64,000 nt of DNA from Sinomicrobium kalidii (GTDB taxonomy: Bacteria > Bacteroidota > Bacteroidia > Flavobacteriales > Flavobacteriaceae), in the NCBI RefSeq assembly GCF_021183825.1, contig NZ_CP089211.1, positions 2,170,001 through 2,234,000 of the forward strand, read 5' to 3'. The notes beneath the pieces are model-generated. The model was not told where the DNA came from. It worked only from the letters and a program-made list of their open reading frames with translations, and did not search any database. A program made the position numbers and the translations under genes. Within the stretch, counting starts at the first letter, position 1. Every line of letters begins with the position of its first letter. This document shows positions 43,297 to 52,698 of the stretch, one piece after another.

Positions 43297-44412
43297 TCAA
43301 TTCTGAAACAGAATCCGATCGTCCGGCCAGCCGTCGGCATCCGCTTTTAACCGTTGCAGCCCGAACCGCTTGCCATTCTCGCCTGAAGGCGGGTTTTCGA
43401 GCCAATAGGAATAACTGACCCAGTCCGGATGCGTTCCATCCAGCTTTTCACCTTTGATAATACCAATATGTCCCCGTCCGATACGGGTGCTGTTATCCCA
43501 GATAAAGGTCTGTTTATTGGGCATAAAAACGGTTCCTCCCCCGTTGTACATATTCGTACCGTTCTTGTCTACATATGGTCCGCGGATATCGGTTGACCAT
43601 CCCATACGAACTTCGTAAGTAGCGTTCTCCTCGTGGCCGAGACCGGTACCCCAGTTCACAAAAAGCCAGAATCCGGCTGTACCGTTTTTGGTCCCCGGAT
43701 ATATGGCAGCGGCTTCAATGGCACTATTTGCCTTGGGCTCCTTTCTGGCCAGGCTCCACATATTGGTCAGGGTCGGATGCCTCTTTCCATCCGGGCCAAG
43801 CCGGATCAGTTTGATCCCGCCGAAATGCGATCCGAAACAAAGGAACCATGAGTTTTCGGGCGTACGGACCGGACAGGGATCCAGGGCATTGTACGGATCG
43901 CCTTCCTCGGTTGAGATCACAATTCCCTTATCGACCCATGCATAATCGGGATCGGCCGGATCTAATGTTGTGTTCGTGGCGAGCCCAATGGCCGATTTGG
44001 TACTCCCAAGGCTGGATACACAATAATACATGCGGTACTCTCCGGAGATCACATGATAGACAATGTCAGGGGCCCAGGCCATATTTATGGGGCTGTAGTC
44101 TGCCCAGAAGGCAGGGCGGGTGGGAAATACGTCCGGTCCGCTGTTCCACACGCCGCTTTCCGGCGACGCGGTCCACCTCATTCTGATGCCTCCGCCGGTC
44201 GAGTACCAGAAATACTTGTCCCCAGACTTTATAATGCGCGACGCATCATTCAGGCCGGTAAGGCCAACCAGTCCTGTTCCTTCAGACATTTCGCTGGTTG
44301 GTTCAGCATTTACGGATAACATTGTTTGGGCAGGTCCGGCTTCGGAATTACAAGCCGAAAATACGGCACAGACACTCAGAAATACAAAAAGAGAAGTTTT
44401 CATAATTGGCAT
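43297..44412 (-). CDS. GH43-like glycosidase lipoprotein (arabinosidase type)
   Basis: The 371-residue protein has a lipobox (FSAC at ~17-20) and a five-bladed propeller of the GH43 type: GLNDASRIIKSGDKYFWYST, NMAWAPDIVYHVISGEYRMY, YNALDPCPVRTPENSWFLCF, SAIEAAAIYPGTKNGTAGFW. The catalytic acids cannot be fixed with certainty; the APDI and AIEAA motifs fit the family. It probably cleaves arabinan or another pentose polymer at the surface. It is not linked to the SusCD locus at the left edge. Confidence 0.88.
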   Translation of the reverse strand: MPIMKTSLFVFLSVCAVFSACNSEAGPAQTMLSVNAEPTSEMSEGTGLVGLTGLNDASRIIKSGDKYFWYSTGGGIRMRWTASPESGVWNSGPDVFPTRPAFWADYSPINMAWAPDIVYHVISGEYRMYYCVSSLGSTKSAIGLATNTTLDPADPDYAWVDKGIVISTEEGDPYNALDPCPVRTPENSWFLCFGSHFGGIKLIRLGPDGKRHPTLTNMWSLARKEPKANSAIEAAAIYPGTKNGTAGFWLFVNWGTGLGHEENATYEVRMGWSTDIRGPYVDKNGTNMYNGGGTVFMPNKQTFIWDNSTRIGRGHIGIIKGEKLDGTHPDWVSYSYWLENPPSGENGKRFGLQRLKADADGWPDDRILFQN

Positions 44413-44679
44413 TTTTGGTTAATTTTTAAACGGGAACATTCTGCTTACAACGGACATCAGGGGCCGGCTGACAAGTGGTGTTGTCCAGGGTTAACTCTCC
44501 ATGATGTAAGTCCGGGTAAATAATTTCTCCTCAACAGTAAAATAAGGGAATACAAATGCAGCATCAGGGGACTTTTGTCCAAATTCAAAGCAAAAATGTT
44601 GAGTTTTACCAATTTTATGGTCTTAATACTGTAGCCTTATCCAATTGTAGGCTACAGTGTTAGGGAAAGCTTCTATCTC

Positions 44680-44841
44680 ATGCCACAAAATCCTAAAATT
44701 GAATTTTACAAAATTCACTTAAAATCAACAAAAGAAGATCATTTAATTTTTCGAGAAATATTTGAACATATTTATAAAATTCGGAATGAAGATTGTTTTG
44801 ACTTTTTAAAAGTCCCCGACTGCCGCCCGGTTAAGTATTGA
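44680..44841 (+). pseudogene. N-terminal fragment of an unknown gene
   Basis: ATG at 44680 gives MPQNPKIEFYKIHLKSTKED followed by FREIFEHIYKIRNEDCFDFL, then stops at 44841 after 53 codons. The sequence looks like the genuine start of a larger helical protein, cut by a junction near 44815 (ending KVPDCRPVKY). The rest of the 44413-44965 gap shows no other gene. Confidence 0.4.
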
Positions 44842-44929
44842 AAGAGGATTTGTAGTATGCCGTAAAAAAAGGCATTGCAAATTCCACGTTCGACGGAAAT
44901 TTGGTTAGGTATTTTTTGGTGCTATTTTG

Positions 44930-44954
44930 GTGTATGTTTGTATTAAACATACAC
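44930..44954. promoter_or_regulatory. ParD operator palindrome
   Basis: GTGTATGTTT (44930-44939), five bases, AAACATACAC (44945-44954): perfect 10-bp arms, 11 bp before the parD ATG. It is typical of antitoxin autoregulation. Confidence 0.7.
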
Positions 44955-44965
44955 AATTTAACGTC

Positions 44966-45187
44966 ATGGCAAGACAAACAGTAACAATTAACGCACCCAA
45001 CGACCTTTGGATGAAACACCAGCTTGAAAAAAAATATTCAAGCAAAAGCGGGTCGATCAATGATTTGATCCGTAAAGAACGCTTATGGCCGAGGAATGAA
45101 CTGATCAGGGGTGAAGAAAGCGGCATTTCAAACAAAACCATGACCGAAATATTGCAAACCGCCAAAGAGCGTGCTAAAAAAGGTTAA
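44966..45187 (+). CDS. ParD-type antitoxin without intact toxin
   Basis: The start at 44966 (MARQTVTINAPNDLWMKHQL) is chosen over an in-frame upstream codon because the operator lies in between. The 73-residue protein is a ribbon-helix-helix antitoxin: beta-strand RQTVTINAPND, helix (GSINDLIRKERLW) and a C-terminal toxin-binding tail (NKTMTEILQTAKERAKKG). It would normally neutralise ParE and repress its own promoter. The ParE frame after it is broken (see next entry). Confidence 0.85.
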   Translation: MARQTVTINAPNDLWMKHQLEKKYSSKSGSINDLIRKERLWPRNELIRGEESGISNKTMTEILQTAKERAKKG

Positions 45188-45303
45188 ATGAAGTATCTCC
45201 AACCTACCAGGCAGAAAAAGATCTTATCTAAAGATACCGTTTTTTTACCGTAGAAGACCCTATTAGGATCGTTAGGATTATCGGGAGACAAAAATTTCCC
45301 TAA
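45187..45303 (+). pseudogene. Degraded parE toxin remnant
   Basis: In the frame starting AAT at 45187 the codons read NEVSPTYQAEKDLI, stop, RYRFFTVEDPIRIVRIIGRQ KFP, stop. The first half matches the ParE start (SPxAxxDLxxIYxFT), the second the last strand (IRIVRI..R). The central ~50 residues are deleted, there is one in-frame stop, and the natural ATG (45188) is one base out of frame. Confidence 0.6.
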
Positions 45304-45316
45304 CCTTTTCATTTCA

Positions 45317-48300
45317 TCACTCCAACACCACGCCTACGCCTATCTTTTCCAGTAAATAAGGGTTGTGATCTATCACTAAAAGATCATTGTGTACACTGAG
45401 TTGCTGCAATACCTTGTACAACAAATCGATATCGGCATAATGCAATCCTATGCCGGGTTCGTCTAATATTAATAGTTGATCTTTCGTTTTGTTTTGCAAC
45501 CAGTTGAGCAACAACAAACGTTGTTTTTCTCCGGAAGAAAGTGATTTTACCGTTTGATCGAGCCGTACATGAGAAAGCCCTATATGGTGCAATGCCTGTA
45601 ATTGCTGTACTGCCTTAGCTGTACCAGCATAAGGGGCTATCCAATCCAGCAATTCCGTAACGTTCAGCGCCAGGACATCTGCAATATGTTTTCCGCCTAT
45701 GGTATAGGCTAAAACAGCTTTTTGATAGCGTTTTCCCTCGCATACATCACAAATTTCAATATGCCTGGCAGCTATATCCAGACTCGTGGCTACGACACCG
45801 CTTCCCAGACAATGCGTACACTGACTGGTTTTGGTCTTATACGAAAAGGCTGCGGCCTTACCCCCTGTTTCCTTCGCAAATACCTTAGTGATCACTTTTA
45901 ACAGATCTAAATAGGCTACCAGCAATGTACTGTTATACGCTTGTAATTTTTTTGGTTCAAAATAATGTACACTTAGATATTGCTTCGGAAAATCAATACG
46001 CTTGCAATATACAGGTCGATGCTGCTGTAAACTTGGCATTACCACCTCTTTGACCAAAGTAGTCTTCCCGATACCCGACTTCCCTGTTATGGCTGTAATA
46101 CCGCCTACCGGGATATCGATTTGTGCTCTTTTGAGACTGTGACGTGCTATGCCTTCTATATGAATATGCGCTTTTCCCTGCCGAAAACGTACCGCACTGC
46201 TTTTTGTTTTTACATAAGGATGACATACTTCCGAAGACCGGTAAGCGGCTGCACTTCCCTGAAACGTAATTTCACCACCCATACTTCCTGCCCCCGGGCC
46301 TATCTGCACCAAATGATCGGCCGCCAGCATAATATCTTTGTGATGCTCAATGACAATGACCGTATTGCCCTTGGCTACAAGCGTTTTCAGCAAAGCGATC
46401 AGATCGGGTATATTGTTTTGGGATAAGCCCGCCGAAGGTTCATCCAGCAAATAGGTTACCCCTTGTAACGGACTGTTTAATTGTTTGATGAGCGAAACCC
46501 GCTGTTGTTCGCCGCCACTCAACGTGCCCGACTTTCGGTTAAGCTGTAAATGGTCTATATGCAATTGACGCGCCCGCTCCAATGTATGTTGCAAATGCGC
46601 ATGTAATTTTGCTACCAATTCGGCATCAACAGCATCTTTTGGCCGACTATTGACCAACCATGCTTCGAACGCCTGTAAACTCATCGCTTTCAGATCTCGC
46701 ATGGAGTTGCCGCCCAGGGTAACCGCCAAACGCTGGGGTTGTAATCCGCTTCCCTGGCAATGACTACAAACTTCCGGAGTGAACAAAGCGCGTAAATGTT
46801 GAATATTTTTGTTCTTTCGGGTAAGAAAGTATTCGTCCGTTAAATAGGTAAACAAGCCTTTCCACACCATCTTTAGCTGTTGGGTTCCCGCTCGTGACCT
46901 GGTTTTGAAAGTCCAGGTCGTTTCCCAGGTTTTCTCCGGAATTCCATGAAAGATCACCCCCCGTTGCTCCCGGGTCAATGCCTTAAAAGGCGTTTGCAGA
47001 TTAAAACCATACGTCTTTCCTATTTCACTTACGATCGCCATATACTGTCCGCCTGCCTGCCCGTAGTAATACAAGGCTTTGTTGTGCTCGAAGAGTCCGT
47101 CGGCAATGCTCAGGTCCTCATCCAGCACTATTTTGGACAGATCGGGAAGCAATTCTTGTCCCACGCCGTCACAAATACCACATTTCCCCAATTCGTGCGC
47201 ATTCGAAAAATGACTGGCCGACCATTCCCTGCCTTCGTATTGTGCTTTACGCGAAAAGGCAAAACGTAAACTTTTATCGATATCGGTTTGTTTGGCTACA
47301 TCCGAACGCCCGGAAAACTGCTGATCTTTCCGGGTGATACAAATGCTGGGCGTCAATCCGGTGATATGATCTGCTTCAAAATGATAGTCAACGCCTACCC
47401 TGTTTTGTTGATAGCTTGAAAATTGTTTGCTCATTTCCTGTAATCCGTAGCCATGCAGGGTATCGATCACCAAAGAAGATTTTCCCGATCCTGAAATTCC
47501 CGTAACCACCGTGAGCTGTTGTTTGGGCAACGTAACATCAATGTCTTTTAACGCATGAGTCCGTGCTCCCTTGATACGAATGGTGTCAGTAGCTGATTGT
47601 TCGGGAATACGTTCGCTTACTGCAGCTATACTTTCGGCATTATTTACCCATACATCGCACCCCGACTGAAACAAAGCGTGATTCTCAAAACATACGATCC
47701 CCGAAGTTTCGTGTTTCAACTGATGCAAAGCCTTTAGCAGTTGTACTACATTTTGCTGGTGTAGCCCGATACTCGGTTCTTCTAACACTAAGATGGTTTG
47801 TTGGGCAGGTTTCGCAAAGTACTTGGTGAGTTTAATACGCTGTGCTTCGCCTCCGCTTAATGTGTTGGACGGTTGCCCGAGTTTGATATATCCTAAACCT
47901 AAACGCAGCATCAAAGTCAGAATTCCGGATAATTTCTTTTCATGCCGAAAGAGATCATACGCTTCTGCTATACTGAGATCATAAATTTCTGCGATGTTCT
48001 TAGTATTCCAATGTACCTGAAGGACTTCCGGCTTAAAACGTTTCCCGTTACACTCGGGGCAGGTTTGATTAATGGTTCCCATAACACTCATCGAAAGGGT
48101 AATAACCCCTGCTCCTTCACAACGCGGGCAACGTCCTGCTTTGTTATTAAAAGAAAAGGCGCTTTTCTTCAATTGCAATGTCCCGGCTTCATCGGTTTTT
48201 GCCAACAGGTCCCGGATCTTATCGGCCATTCCCGTATACGTCGCCGGATTGCTGCGCGGCGTTTTTCCTATCGGTTGATCGGATACGGTGCGTAATTGCA

Positions 48301-49807
48301 GTGCCTGTTCTTTGCCATAGGCTTTGATCGCATCTAATACGGCAGCTGTTTTTCTGCTTACTACCGATAAACTTTGTGCGGCCGGCTGAAAGTCTGCTTC
48401 TGAAAGCTGTTGCCGTTCGCTGTTCGAATTTTGTGCGGGAGAACGCAATTCGGCCAATGTCGGGCTCGCTATACCTTCTGCCTGGAGAAAGGCTGTCCGC
48501 TTACCGTTAAAGATCACCTCCCCACCATGAATCCCGGCTTTTGGGCCTAATTCTATAATCCAATCTGCTTGCTGAATCAAATTCAAATCGTGCTCTACGA
48601 CCATTACCGTATTTCCCCGGCTGATCAAACGTCGTAAAATGCCATACAAATGCTGCTGATAGGCCGGTGACAATCCGATAGAAGGTTCATCAAAAACATA
48701 TAAAATCCCCTGTAAACTACTGTTTACCTGTTTAATGAGTTTGATGCGTTGCCCGTCTCCACTGGAAATATCCATACTCGGCGTGCTCAAACGGTAATGA
48801 TCCATCCCCAACCGGATCAAATCGTATAACGGGGTGCACAATTTGTCTACCAGCACCTGCTCTCCTGCCCGGTACTTCCCTGCCCGGAGTTTATTGTACA
48901 ATTCCTGCAAAGGCAACTCCATCCATTCCTGAAAATTCAATCCTTTCCATCGATACTTCAAATGTTCGGCCCTGATACGTGCACCCCGGCAACCGGGACA
49001 GATTTTAGCACTTGTAAACCGGAGAATACTCGGATTCCGGTCCAGCCGGAGAATATTGCTCATAATAGGCAAAATTCCCTTGTAATAACCTATTTCACGG
49101 GGTTTCGCCTTAAAACCTTCCCAGCGCAGGCGCGATTCCAGACTATGCTTTCCGTAGTACACCTGTATACGTTCACTACCATTCCAGATCACCTCCTGTT
49201 GTTCGGGAGTCAGGTCTTTCCACGGAATATCTACATTAAATCCGTGGGCTTCACAAACCTTGTTCAACTCCTCAACGGTAACCTGCGAATACACGATATA
49301 ACCGTTGGGCAAGGTGGTTACAATAGCTCCTTCGCGTAAAGTTTTGGTTTCGTCTCCCACCAGTTTAGCTGTATCGATATATTCGGCTTCACCGATTCCG
49401 CGACATTCCTCACAAGCGCCTTTGGGATGATTGAACGAAAACAGGGACTTACTCATGCTTTCTGCTGCGGAGTACCGGGCGAACAAAATTCGAAAAATGG
49501 GCGTCAACTCGGATAAGGTCCCAAACGTAGCATTGATCGATTGAAAACGCCTGGATTGCTCTACCTTGATCACCGGCGGAAGCCCGGCTATATCATCTAC
49601 CGAAGCTGTTGGTATCGAAGCTGCATTTTGTTGATTGTAAGCCGGCAAACTCTCTAAAAAATACCGGTAGCCTTCATTCCCGATCACTCCCATGGCCAGG
49701 GAAGATTTCCCCGAACCGGAAAGTCCTGTAACCACAATGAATTGGTTTTCCGGGACTGTTAAAGCTATATTCTTAAGATTGTTTTGGTAGGCGTTTTGAA
49801 TGCGCAT
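45317..49807 (-). CDS. Tandem UvrA-like ABC ATPase, 1496 aa
   Basis: A UvrA has ~940 residues; this has about 1.6 times that and four ABC units. Signature motifs: SSGDGQRIK (~350), LSGGEAQRIK (~650), LSGGEQQRV (~1095), LSSGEKQRL (~1425). Walker A is seen at residues 28-36 (GLSGSGKSS), ~768 (GISGSGKSS) and ~1240 (GKSGIGKTT). Unit 2 retains the UvrA sequence IGKTPRSNPATYTG but has lost its Walker A. Zinc-binding CxxC pairs remain (CEECRG; CPRCEG...CPECNG; CGICDG; CTHCLG...CDVCEG). It is probably a DNA-damage or drug-binding UvrA paralogue and not the housekeeping UvrA. It is a single gene with no UvrB/C nearby. Confidence 0.85.
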   Translation of the reverse strand: MRIQNAYQNNLKNIALTVPENQFIVVTGLSGSGKSSLAMGVIGNEGYRYFLESLPAYNQQNAASIPTASVDDIAGLPPVIKVEQSRRFQSINATFGTLSELTPIFRILFARYSAAESMSKSLFSFNHPKGACEECRGIGEAEYIDTAKLVGDETKTLREGAIVTTLPNGYIVYSQVTVEELNKVCEAHGFNVDIPWKDLTPEQQEVIWNGSERIQVYYGKHSLESRLRWEGFKAKPREIGYYKGILPIMSNILRLDRNPSILRFTSAKICPGCRGARIRAEHLKYRWKGLNFQEWMELPLQELYNKLRAGKYRAGEQVLVDKLCTPLYDLIRLGMDHYRLSTPSMDISSGDGQRIKLIKQVNSSLQGILYVFDEPSIGLSPAYQQHLYGILRRLISRGNTVMVVEHDLNLIQQADWIIELGPKAGIHGGEVIFNGKRTAFLQAEGIASPTLAELRSPAQNSNSERQQLSEADFQPAAQSLSVVSRKTAAVLDAIKAYGKEQALQLRTVSDQPIGKTPRSNPATYTGMADKIRDLLAKTDEAGTLQLKKSAFSFNNKAGRCPRCEGAGVITLSMSVMGTINQTCPECNGKRFKPEVLQVHWNTKNIAEIYDLSIAEAYDLFRHEKKLSGILTLMLRLGLGYIKLGQPSNTLSGGEAQRIKLTKYFAKPAQQTILVLEEPSIGLHQQNVVQLLKALHQLKHETSGIVCFENHALFQSGCDVWVNNAESIAAVSERIPEQSATDTIRIKGARTHALKDIDVTLPKQQLTVVTGISGSGKSSLVIDTLHGYGLQEMSKQFSSYQQNRVGVDYHFEADHITGLTPSICITRKDQQFSGRSDVAKQTDIDKSLRFAFSRKAQYEGREWSASHFSNAHELGKCGICDGVGQELLPDLSKIVLDEDLSIADGLFEHNKALYYYGQAGGQYMAIVSEIGKTYGFNLQTPFKALTREQRGVIFHGIPEKTWETTWTFKTRSRAGTQQLKMVWKGLFTYLTDEYFLTRKNKNIQHLRALFTPEVCSHCQGSGLQPQRLAVTLGGNSMRDLKAMSLQAFEAWLVNSRPKDAVDAELVAKLHAHLQHTLERARQLHIDHLQLNRKSGTLSGGEQQRVSLIKQLNSPLQGVTYLLDEPSAGLSQNNIPDLIALLKTLVAKGNTVIVIEHHKDIMLAADHLVQIGPGAGSMGGEITFQGSAAAYRSSEVCHPYVKTKSSAVRFRQGKAHIHIEGIARHSLKRAQIDIPVGGITAITGKSGIGKTTLVKEVVMPSLQQHRPVYCKRIDFPKQYLSVHYFEPKKLQAYNSTLLVAYLDLLKVITKVFAKETGGKAAAFSYKTKTSQCTHCLGSGVVATSLDIAARHIEICDVCEGKRYQKAVLAYTIGGKHIADVLALNVTELLDWIAPYAGTAKAVQQLQALHHIGLSHVRLDQTVKSLSSGEKQRLLLLNWLQNKTKDQLLILDEPGIGLHYADIDLLYKVLQQLSVHNDLLVIDHNPYLLEKIGVGVVLE

Positions 49808-49989
49808 GTAGAACCTTCTTTTGCAATAGAAGTGGCAAAGGTACTTAGAGCGTGTTTAAAAAGAATTCAATTGGCTAAAAAAATGCCTTTTTTGTCAAAA
49901 ACACGCGGTTATTTTTCAATTGCGTTTTTAAAAAAGTACTGATCTACAGTATCACAACCACCAAAATAGAACTACATGAATAATCGTAG

Positions 49990-50166
49990 CTAATTTTAGG
50001 GAAGATTACAGCAACGCTCTCTTATCAGGCAGAGGGAACTCCAAGAGCAGCACTTATTTTGAAAGAACAAGAGCTTTACTACAGAATTAGCATAGCACCT
50101 CATGGTTCTTTAGAAATTCCTTGCGGAAAGATTGCTTTTAAGCATCTCCCAAGAAAAGGACAGTAA
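49990..50166 (+). pseudogene. C-terminal fragment of an unknown protein
   Basis: A frame open from 49990 ends at TAA 50166 and reads ITATLSYQAEGTPRAALILK, then EQELYYRISIAPHGSLEIPC and GKIAFKHLPRKGQ. It has protein-like composition but no start. The family is not recognised. Confidence 0.35.
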
Positions 50167-50201
50167 GTTAAGTTCTGAAAAAGAAACTTAAATTTACTGA
50201 T

Positions 50202-50267
50202 ATGACACGAAGAAAATTAACTGCAAGATTCAAGACCAAACTGGTCCTCCGAAGGCCTATCGTATAA
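50202..50267 (+). mobile_element. IS3-type orfA fragment
   Basis: ATG at 50202 encodes MTRRKLTARFKTKLVLRRPI and stops at 50267. It matches the start of IS3-family OrfA (RRKFTAEFKTKVVLEAL). Only this ~60 bp is left; no inverted repeats or OrfB are visible. The end runs into a divergent R2/R3-like stretch (CTGGTCCTCCGAAGGCC). Confidence 0.5.
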
Positions 50268-50345
50268 AAGCGTTTGTATGCTCTTTTGGAATCCTTTAAA
50301 TATTGATGCCTTATGGGGTTTACGCTCCTACGTAACTGAAATAGT

Positions 50346-50371
50346 TAATTGTGTATATTTGTGTGTTGGGC
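50346..50371 (+). repeat. R4 3' end with GTTGGGC core
   Basis: TTAATTGTGTATATTTGTGT joined to GTTGGGC (50365-50371): the promoter-like TATATTTG and the GTTRRRY core, the cleanest example of the 3' end of R4. Confidence 0.65.
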
Positions 50372-50445
50372 AACAAGCTGAAAATAAACTATTGCGGTTT
50401 GTTTTAAAATTTAAGATACAGGTAACTAATAAAATAATTAGGACT

Positions 50446-50658
50446 ATGATACTTTTTTTGATAATACTTGCTGTTATATTTTGCGTCACTGTTTATTTCT
50501 TTCGTAGGCTTATTGTAAAACAGTTCAGGGATCAGATACCAAATAAAAGACTTAGGATAATTGGTATAGGTGAAGGTGTTTTATGGATTGCTTTTGGTGC
50601 TGTTTGGTTAATACTTGTCTTTGCGCAGTGGGCAGACCTTATACCTAAAATAAATTAA
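50446..50658 (+). CDS. Small two-TM membrane protein, 70 aa
   Basis: The start at 50446 (MILFLIILAVIFCVTVYFFR) is chosen because it begins the hydrophobic segment; the longer frame from 50278 reads through the R4 end. A second helix follows (GVLWIAFGAVWLILVFAQWA) with a basic loop between them. The function is unknown. It is 75 bp after the GTTGGGC core, so it sits where a cassette gene would. Confidence 0.6.
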   Translation: MILFLIILAVIFCVTVYFFRRLIVKQFRDQIPNKRLRIIGIGEGVLWIAFGAVWLILVFAQWADLIPKIN

Positions 50659-50869
50659 TAGTACGGGTAATCGGTGAAGGAATGAAAAAGTCAGACCGTG
50701 GAGGTGATAAAAGCGGAGCCTGTTGAAGCAACAGGAAATAATGCTGAATCATAAAACATGTTAAGTTTAGAGTGTACATTATTCAGGAACCTTTTAAAAG
50801 TTATCTGATGGCAAAAACAGCCATTCTTAGTCAAGAAAAAACCTTTGTAAGTATAAAAATCAATATAAA

Positions 50870-51566
50870 ATGAAATATACCCTATTTTTTCCTTTTGTTT
50901 TTTAGTCTGATTCACACCTATGGTCAAATTACGGAAGAAGGCATTATATCCACCGGGGATGCCGGCGGAAATCATGCTTTTACAGGAACCCATTCCAATG
51001 CAACATTTGACAACTGGATGAATACCGGGTATAGCGGAACTGCTTATAATCTGCTCGGTTATTCCAATCCACACGCAGGTTTCGGTATTGTAGACGGCAA
51101 CAATATTGTTTCTCCAATAATCTGGATGTATGCCCATTCGAGAAATGCTTTTATTGTAAAAACAATGAACTACCTCGGGGATATGACTTCCGGTGCCGAT
51201 TTATTTACGGTAAGAGCCAATGGCAATGTGGGTATCGGGACTACAAATCCGCAATCCAAGCTTGCCGTAAAAGGCCAAATACGGGCAACGGAAGTAAAAG
51301 TACTGGCCAATATCAGCGTACCCGACTATGTGTTTGAACCGGATTATAAACTCCACCCTTTAAAAGAAGTACAGGAATATATAGAAATGTACAAACACTT
51401 ACCCGAAATTCCCTCTGCAAAAGAAATAGAAAAAGAAGGTATTGATCTCGGGAATATGAATATGCGGCTCCTGAAAAAAATCGAAGAACTGACACTGTAC
51501 CAGATTGAGCTGTTGGGACGGCTGGAGGAAATGGAAAGGAGGATTGGGGAATTAGAATGGAAATAA
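50870..51566 (+). pseudogene. Tail-fibre-like secreted protein, frameshifted signal peptide
   Basis: ATG at 50870 starts MKYTLFFPFVF and hits TAG; shifting one frame at a T-run gives FSLIHTYGQITEEGIISTG and a ~215-residue protein. It has a signal peptide (when repaired), the phage-tail-like GNVGIGTTNPQSKLAVKGQI, and a C-terminal region typical of Bacteroidota tail-fibre/adhesin-like proteins (YVFEPDYKLHPLKEVQEYIE, LPEIPSAKEIEKEGIDLGNM, then a coiled coil). It lies convergent to the polysaccharide operon. It may be a real gene with a sequencing error. Confidence 0.7.
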
Positions 51567-51570
51567 CAAA

Positions 51571-52698
51571 TCATAAGGAAAGGTCAGTATATATTTTTTC
51601 CAGTTCGGAGATATTTTTTTCCATATTTAATTTTTCATTAAATAGCGTGAATGCATTCTTTTCAAATTGCTTTCTTAATTGGTCATCGAAATATAATCTT
51701 TCAATGGATTTTACCATTCCTTTTACATCTTCAACATCAGTAAGAAAACCGTTAAATTCATGAACGATCAAATCTTTGTTACCATCACAATCTGTCACAA
51801 CACAAGCCTTGGAAAGCGCAAGACTTTCTATAACGGAATAGGGCAATCCTTCATATCTTGAAGTAGAGATGTATAGTAAAGATTTCTTAATTACGGAAAG
51901 AATTTTGTCTCTTTCCATCCATTTAATCAGAGTAACATTATCAGTAAGTTCTAAATTCTCAATAAGCTGTATAATATTCTCTTTATTGGGACTATATTCC
52001 CCGACTCCCATTATTACCAAATGGATATCTGGTATTTTTCTTTTTAGTTCATGAACCACCCAAACCATCATTTCCACATTTTTCTGATATGAGGGCCTGC
52101 TAACGGTACATAAATACTTGTCAGGTAATTCGATAACATTTACATCCCTGGTATTATCTATTGGAAAAATGGAATTATCAAACCTAAGGGCTCTTTCTTC
52201 GCTATATTTTACTTCATCTATTCCTCTTCTTCTTTCCGATTCGGAAGTAGCTAAAAGAATAGAATTAAAGTTTTTAAATACTTTTTCGATAAACAAATAC
52301 AGTCGTTTCAAGAAACGACTTTCTGCACTTAAAAAAGAATAGGCATGAGGCGTATGCAATACATTGACTTTGTAAAATAAAGACGCTGCCCTGGCTATGA
52401 TTCCTCCTTTTGCACTATGGGCATGGATAATATGTGGTTTTTCCTTTTTAAGAATTTTAACCGTTCTAATTACCGCTACACAATCTTTAAAAACATTGAT
52501 TTCCCTCTGTACCGGGATTTTATATTCCTTTAATGATTTTCCATTACGGTCAACATATTTTTTTTTCGAACCATCCTGTTGATAAACTATTACATTTTCA
52601 AATCTATCAGGGTCTATATTTTCAGTTACTAGTTTTAAATAAACATCGACCCCTCCAACAGCATGTAAAACATGAGCTATTTTAATTTTTTTGTTCAA
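51571..52698 (-). CDS. GT4-type glycosyltransferase, last gene of the polysaccharide operon
   Basis: The 375-residue GT-B enzyme has a start with MNKKIKIAHVLHAVGGVDVY, the HAHSAKGGIIARAAS motif of WcaA/EpsF-like transferases, and the C-terminal donor-binding block YISTSRYEGLPYSVIESLAL (EX7E). It transfers a sugar from a nucleotide donor to the growing glycan on its lipid carrier at the inner membrane. It overlaps the upstream gene by 4 bp. Confidence 0.9.
   Translation of the reverse strand: MNKKIKIAHVLHAVGGVDVYLKLVTENIDPDRFENVIVYQQDGSKKKYVDRNGKSLKEYKIPVQREINVFKDCVAVIRTVKILKKEKPHIIHAHSAKGGIIARAASLFYKVNVLHTPHAYSFLSAESRFLKRLYLFIEKVFKNFNSILLATSESERRRGIDEVKYSEERALRFDNSIFPIDNTRDVNVIELPDKYLCTVSRPSYQKNVEMMVWVVHELKRKIPDIHLVIMGVGEYSPNKENIIQLIENLELTDNVTLIKWMERDKILSVIKKSLLYISTSRYEGLPYSVIESLALSKACVVTDCDGNKDLIVHEFNGFLTDVEDVKGMVKSIERLYFDDQLRKQFEKNAFTLFNEKLNMEKNISELEKIYTDLSL

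Noticed and set aside
43633..44422. Several plus-strand frames of 72-112 codons
   Set aside because: Antisense shadows of the GC-richer GH43 gene.
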